NCBI GenBank assembly: GCA_017649745.1
Contig: JAGCGE010000161.1
Coordinates: 1 to 7,743, forward strand
Reading direction: 5' to 3'
DNA length: 7,743 nucleotides
From: Clostridiales bacterium
GTDB taxonomy: Bacteria; Bacillota_A; Clostridia; Saccharofermentanales; Saccharofermentanaceae
In this document: in pieces, positions 6,480-7,743 of the stretch
Layout: each line of letters starts with the position of its first letter
Numbering within the stretch: the first letter of the stretch is position 1
Notes under the pieces: generated by a model
What the model was told of the DNA's origin: nothing
What the model saw: the letters and a program-made list of their open reading frames with translations, nothing else
The model's database searches: none
Program-made: the position numbers and the translations under genes

Positions 6480-6722
6480 TTATTCCTCGAACTCATACGG
6501 ATCGTAGTCAGCGAGGAGTTCCTTAAGAACTGCAACTTCCTCAGCATTGAGAGACAAACCCTTACCTACCTTCTCGTGGTCCGGGCCCCAATCACGGATG
6601 TCGAGCTTAGCCTTACCCTCGTTCCATTTAACGATGTTGACTTCTCTGTTCCAGCCGGACTTATTAGTAGCAAGGATACCGATATTCTTAACGATCTCGG
6701 ATTTAATTTCTGTCTTAGGCAT
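6480..6722 (-). CDS. ydbC: YdbC/PC4-like single-stranded DNA-binding protein
   Basis: This 80-aa product matches the bacterial YdbC group of the PC4 (transcriptional coactivator p15) fold, a dimeric beta-sheet protein that binds single-stranded DNA. The family pattern is clear: IGILATNKSGWNREVNIVKWN (14-34), then KLDIRDWGPDHEKVGKGLSL (39-58), then the C-terminal helix NAEEVAVLKELLADYD. GGAGG (plus-strand 6731-6735) lies 8 nt before the ATG. It is the first gene of the leftward cluster leading to ligA. Physiological role is poorly known; binding ssDNA in replication, repair or transcription fits the ligase neighbour, but this is inference. The symbol is by homology to the Lactococcus/Bacillota family name. 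Confidence 0.9.
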   Translation of the reverse strand: MPKTEIKSEIVKNIGILATNKSGWNREVNIVKWNEGKAKLDIRDWGPDHEKVGKGLSLNAEEVAVLKELLADYDPYEFEE

Positions 6723-6749
6723 GTTGATATCCTCCGATAAAAGAAATAA

Positions 6750-6778
6750 TTGACTTAATTTAATTTATACTTGATGAT
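6750..6778 (+). promoter_or_regulatory. Candidate promoter of the metallophosphoesterase gene
   Basis: TTGACT at 6750-6755 matches the -35 consensus at five of six positions. With a 17-bp spacer the -10 would be GATGAT (6773-6778), four of six. TATACT at 6766-6771 is a better -10 but has no -35 at the right distance. The whole intergenic stretch 6736-6809 is very AT-rich, so the exact elements are uncertain. Confidence 0.35.
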
Positions 6779-6804
6779 TATAACACAAGAAAAACAAAGG
6801 TAAA
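6777..6804 (-). promoter_or_regulatory. Promoter of the ydbC-ligA gene cluster
   Basis: On the minus strand TTTACC (complement of 6799-6804), a 16-bp spacer and a perfect TATAAT (complement of 6777-6782) form a likely sigma-A promoter. Transcription would start near 6770, about 48 nt before the ydbC-like ATG. The -35 lies within the ribosome binding site and leader of the divergent phosphoesterase gene. Confidence 0.6.
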
Positions 6805-6809
6805 TATAC

Positions 6810-7697
6810 ATGCGTTATTTAATTATAATATTTTTATTATTACTTTTAGGATATATACTGATCACGATCTACAGCTCGATAGAAGCCAGAACCCTTGTAA
6901 AAAGCTATGCCAGATTGCATAAAGCAAAGAGCACAAGCAACGATACGAAGATTATCACCAAGCATAAAACTTCATATAAAAAAGTGAGATCATATAAGGA
7001 TCTTTCTCCTTCCGAAAATACAAGAGTTTTGTTCTTTTCAGATCTTCATGCAGAGTATTGTTTCATCCCCGCAGAGGTAGTCTGCAATTCTATTCGCGAG
7101 TCCAAAGTCGATGCTGTTGTCTTCGGCGGTGACATCTGTAATGATCCTCTGAAATACAAAACAGGTATCAATTATCTTCAGACTATTAAAGCTACATGTG
7201 ATGAACTTGGTATTCCCTTTTTGGGCGTAACCGGAAACCACGATATTCATCTTACTTCAGAACAGATACATGAAGCCGGTTTTTTCGATCTGAGGAAAAA
7301 TACTTATGAGCTTAAAGATCTTCTTTTTTCAGGAGTAAACGATACAGGAAGAAAACAGCGAGTTTGGGCGGATAATCCGGTAAGTGATACAAACGGCAAG
7401 ACACACGTGCTTATCTCTCATAATCCTGACTGGATGCTCTATGCTGCAGATAAAGGTCAGCTTACAAATGTTGATCATATGTTGTCCGGACACATCCACG
7501 GCGGTCAGTTCAGATTCCCTTTCAGGATCGAGATAATGATGATCCGTAAAGATATCCTTCCGAGAAGAAAAGTTGAAGATGGCGTATTTGACGGAGGAGG
7601 ATTAACCTTCTTTATCTCACGTGGAATAGGCTGCGTCCTGATCCCGTTCAGATTCCTAGCTAAGCCTGAGATCACGGTAGTAGAATTCGAAAAATGA
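6810..7697 (+). CDS. Membrane-anchored YkuE-type metallophosphoesterase
   Basis: This 295-aa calcineurin-like phosphoesterase needs two metal ions. All metal-site motifs are intact: FFSDLH (D78, H80), FGGDI (D108), GVTGNHD (N143, H144), ISHNPD (H204) and SGHIHGGQ (H228, H230). The end SRGIGCVLIPFRFLAKPEITV is the usual closing block of the YkuE/YaeI group. One hydrophobic helix (residues 3-20) without an evident cleavage site suggests a membrane anchor, followed by a basic linker to about residue 70. That would place the catalytic domain outside the membrane if the signal is used as an N-terminal anchor, but topology is unproven. The substrate is unknown; phospholipid or cell-envelope phosphoesters are plausible for the group. 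AAAGG (6796-6800), 9 nt before the ATG, is a modest ribosome binding site. The gene is divergent from the ydbC-ligA cluster. Confidence 0.93.
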   Translation: MRYLIIIFLLLLLGYILITIYSSIEARTLVKSYARLHKAKSTSNDTKIITKHKTSYKKVRSYKDLSPSENTRVLFFSDLHAEYCFIPAEVVCNSIRESKVDAVVFGGDICNDPLKYKTGINYLQTIKATCDELGIPFLGVTGNHDIHLTSEQIHEAGFFDLRKNTYELKDLLFSGVNDTGRKQRVWADNPVSDTNGKTHVLISHNPDWMLYAADKGQLTNVDHMLSGHIHGGQFRFPFRIEIMMIRKDILPRRKVEDGVFDGGGLTFFISRGIGCVLIPFRFLAKPEITVVEFEK

Positions 7698-7698
7698 C

Positions 7699-7728
7699 AA
7701 AAAAAGAGGCCTACCGAACGGACAGGCC
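7699..7728 (-). terminator. Intrinsic terminator reading leftward, from a gene beyond the window
   Basis: GGCCT (7708-7712) and AGGCC (7724-7728) form a 5-bp stem with an 11-nt loop that has a small inner CC/GG pairing. On the minus strand the hairpin is followed by CTCT and seven T (complement of A at 7699-7705). This fits the end of a leftward gene whose coding region lies to the right of the window. On the plus strand no T-run follows within the 15 bases left, so it is a weaker terminator for the phosphoesterase gene. Confidence 0.6.
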
Positions 7729-7743
7729 ACTACGTACATAAAT

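Overview
The window looks like chromosomal DNA of a low-to-moderate-GC Gram-positive bacterium of the class Clostridia (Bacillota). The reasons are strong AGGAGG ribosome binding sites, sigma-A-type promoters, a Spo0A-type DNA-binding domain, a Bacillota-style PC4-like YdbC protein, a stand-alone DUF1858 protein and a lysine-tailed HU. Genus cannot be fixed by reading; a rumen or gut clostridium (for example Saccharofermentans-like) is only a guess. No phage, insertion sequence, CRISPR array, rRNA or tRNA was seen. Most of the window is housekeeping.

Left part (1-1986, rightward): the 3' part of a membrane-bound sensor histidine kinase, whose reading frame is open to the window edge, is followed after a 160-bp gap by a small regulator. 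That regulator has a C-terminal Spo0A-type DNA-binding domain behind a shortened receiver-like N-terminus. It is the least ordinary gene here. The gap contains an 11-bp-phased direct repeat and possible competing hairpins over the ribosome binding site.

Middle (1999-2756): the HU gene (leftward, own promoter and terminator) is transcribed divergently from a 67-aa DUF1858 CxxC protein (rightward). Both -35/-10 pairs are well formed, and a strong hairpin closes the DUF1858 unit.

Right part (2758-6782, leftward): a compact five-gene cluster reads ydbC-like ssDNA-binding protein, six-TM membrane protein, ligA, 5-formyltetrahydrofolate cyclo-ligase, two-TM membrane protein. Two junctions are TAATG stop/start overlaps, so the natural starts of ligA (5838) and of the last gene (3180) are inside longer open frames. 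A promoter near 6777-6804 probably drives the cluster, which ends at the hairpin shared with the DUF1858 gene. Ligase and a ssDNA-binding protein suggest a loose DNA-maintenance theme; the two membrane proteins are unassigned.

Far right (6810-7743, rightward): a membrane-anchored YkuE-type metallophosphoesterase, followed by a hairpin with a T-tract on the minus strand, which suggests an unseen leftward gene just past the edge.

No clearly new multi-gene system is visible. The best candidates for follow-up are the Spo0A_C protein with its minimal receiver and the two uncharacterised membrane proteins coupled to ligA and the cyclo-ligase.
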